Assembly: GCA_007123195.1 (NCBI GenBank) | Contig: SKLO01000028.1 | Span: 1 to 7,537 of the forward strand | Length of the DNA stretch: 7,537 bases | From: Verrucomicrobiales bacterium | Lineage (GTDB): Bacteria; Verrucomicrobiota; Verrucomicrobiia; Verrucomicrobiales; SKLO01 | Reading direction: 5' to 3' | Shown: positions 6,442 through 7,537 of the stretch, in pieces | Position numbering within the stretch: the first letter of the stretch is position 1 | Layout: each line of letters starts with the position of its first letter | Made by a program: the position numbers and the translations under genes | The notes under the pieces: model-generated | Told to the model about the DNA's origin: nothing | Database searches by the model: none | Seen by the model: only the letters and a program-made list of their open reading frames with translations

Positions 6442-7537
6442 ATGCCCCGCTGGTGGGACGATGACGGTGCGCCGCCATCGCCATCGAGTGGCCGGCGTGG
6501 CCGGGGGGGTGCCACCGGTGACGACCTGCCGCCGCGTTCGCGATCCCGGTCCGGTTCCGCGGTCGGCACCGGTCCCGCAGCCAGGCGCGAGCGGAAACCG
6601 GCGGCCAGCGGCCCCAAGGCCGACGATCTTGACGAGGACGACGATTCCGACGACGAGGCCGCCGTCGATCCTGCGTCGGTGTTGCGCCGGTGGAAGGTCA
6701 TGCGCAACGCCGTCATCGTGGTGGCGGTGCTTTTGGGCTGCCTCGGTCTGACCAGCATGTATGTGCTGGACGAGGAGATGCCCTGGGATCAGGACCTGCG
6801 CCTGCCGGACCCGGTGGAGGGCGGCGCGCCGATCGCGCACGACATGCTGCGGCAGGTCGAGACCAGCCTGATTCCGCTGGCGGGTGCCCGCGGCATCGTA
6901 TTGGAAAGCCTGCCGCCCGACATCGCCGAGAGCTACCTGCGCGCCAACAGCGTCACCCTCGACGCCCTGGTCGCCGCCTTGGCCGAGCCGGAGTGGCACC
7001 CGCGCCACCGCGCCTGGCGCGACGACCCCCTTACCCGCGCCGACATCTGGCACCAGGTCGCGGTCATGAAACGGCTGGAAGCCACGCTGCTGCAACAGCG
7101 GGGCATGGAACTCGAGGCGTTCGGGGCCGCGTTTGACCTGATGGCGCTCGGTTTGCGGATGCAGGAACTCAAGGCCCTGCCCTCTTACTACCTCCACGGC
7201 CTGACCCTCTTTCAAGGAGGCGCGTTGCTGCTGGCGGACCTGGTCAACCGCACCAGACTGTCGACCGACCGACTGATGGTGCTGCAGGCCGGGCTGGCGC
7301 GGATGGAAATTTCCGATGACGCCCTGCGGCAGTTCTTCACCGCCTGCTACGAATTGGAGCGGCAGCGCCTGCTGGCACAAGCCCGGCCTGCAGTGCCCGC
7401 TGACGCCCATTCCGGGGGCGGCTCCGAAGCGGGCGGCCGGGCGGCGACGGACGCGTCCACGCGGGCCGATCCGTTTTTCAAGCCCAACGCCACGCTGCGG
7501 TTGTTTGCCTCCAGCTTCCGGGACCTTGCCGGAGAGG
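6442..7537 (+). CDS. Unknown single-pass membrane protein with charged N-terminal tail (3' end outside window)
   Basis: I do not recognise this gene. The frame is open from before the ATG at 6442 through the right edge, giving at least 365 residues. Residues 1-78 are low-complexity and probably disordered: Arg-, Gly-, Ser- and Pro-rich, then an acidic run (DDLDEDDDSDDE, 61-72). A basic patch (LRRWKVMR) precedes one membrane segment at about 89-107 (NAVIVVAVLLGCLGLTSMY), so the tail should be cytoplasmic and the rest outside. Residues 130-315 look helical, with many Leu, Ala, Gln and Glu, and no catalytic motif is apparent. A Gly/Ser/Ala-rich linker (316-342) precedes a further segment beginning DPFFKPNATLRLF. 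No Shine-Dalgarno site is visible. A TTG at 6388 in the same frame would add SPSNQPGNGDREDRSRR-like sequence of the same character and may be the true start. Codon use matches the neighbours, and the long frame on the opposite strand here is a by-product of this bias. Confidence 0.75.
   Translation, partial: MPRWWDDDGAPPSPSSGRRGRGGATGDDLPPRSRSRSGSAVGTGPAARRERKPAASGPKADDLDEDDDSDDEAAVDPASVLRRWKVMRNAVIVVAVLLGCLGLTSMYVLDEEMPWDQDLRLPDPVEGGAPIAHDMLRQVETSLIPLAGARGIVLESLPPDIAESYLRANSVTLDALVAALAEPEWHPRHRAWRDDPLTRADIWHQVAVMKRLEATLLQQRGMELEAFGAAFDLMALGLRMQELKALPSYYLHGLTLFQGGALLLADLVNRTRLSTDRLMVLQAGLARMEISDDALRQFFTACYELERQRLLAQARPAVPADAHSGGGSEAGGRAATDASTRADPFFKPNATLRLFASSFRDLAGE

Noticed and set aside
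6373..7410. A 345-codon open frame on the minus strand
   Set aside because: The plus strand has a continuous frame with a clear membrane segment and normal residue composition; the minus product is Gln/Gly/Arg/His-rich shadow sequence.

Overview
The window is very GC-rich (roughly two thirds G+C by eye, with G or C at almost every third codon position) and bacterial. Three proteins resemble, from memory, homologues in the Planctomycetes-Verrucomicrobia-Chlamydiae group: a secreted SGNH hydrolase of the 'ALGDSIVNDTMRSGW' type, a single-chain (alpha2-type) glycyl-tRNA synthetase, and an unrecognised membrane-anchored helical protein. Start codons mostly lack a Shine-Dalgarno sequence, which fits that group. 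The lineage is an inference, with Verrucomicrobiota or a neighbouring phylum as my best guess.

Layout, left to right. (1) 3-209, plus strand: the 3' end of a PIN-domain ribonuclease of the VapC toxin type, cut by the window edge. (2) 210-442: an intergenic gap between convergent genes, holding a perfect 8-bp hairpin with a GGGA loop and a perfect 25-bp tandem duplication. (3) 443-1504, minus strand: a secreted SGNH/GDSL-family hydrolase. (4) 1512-4406, minus strand: a 964-residue protein joining a zinc-binding archaeo-eukaryotic-type primase domain, an SF2 helicase and a C-terminal Vsr/DUF559-type nuclease. This is the architecture called the TOTE conflict-system type. Its stop lies 7 bp before the hydrolase start, so the two are probably co-transcribed. 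(5) 4407-4698: a divergent intergenic region with a candidate leaderless promoter for the helicase gene and a short 8-bp repeat. (6) 4699-6273, plus strand: glycyl-tRNA synthetase. (7) 6274-6441: a short gap with a terminator-like stem. (8) 6442 to the right edge, plus strand: an unknown protein with a charged, probably disordered cytoplasmic tail, one membrane segment and a helical extracytoplasmic part, cut by the window edge.

The window is a chromosomal segment in which a housekeeping gene (glycyl-tRNA synthetase) sits beside accessory, defence-like genes (the primase-helicase-nuclease fusion and the PIN toxin). The most notable item is the fusion protein. Its domain set is known as a family, but its mechanism is poorly understood, and its tight link to a secreted hydrolase is unexplained. 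No rRNA, tRNA, CRISPR array, insertion sequence or integrase was seen.
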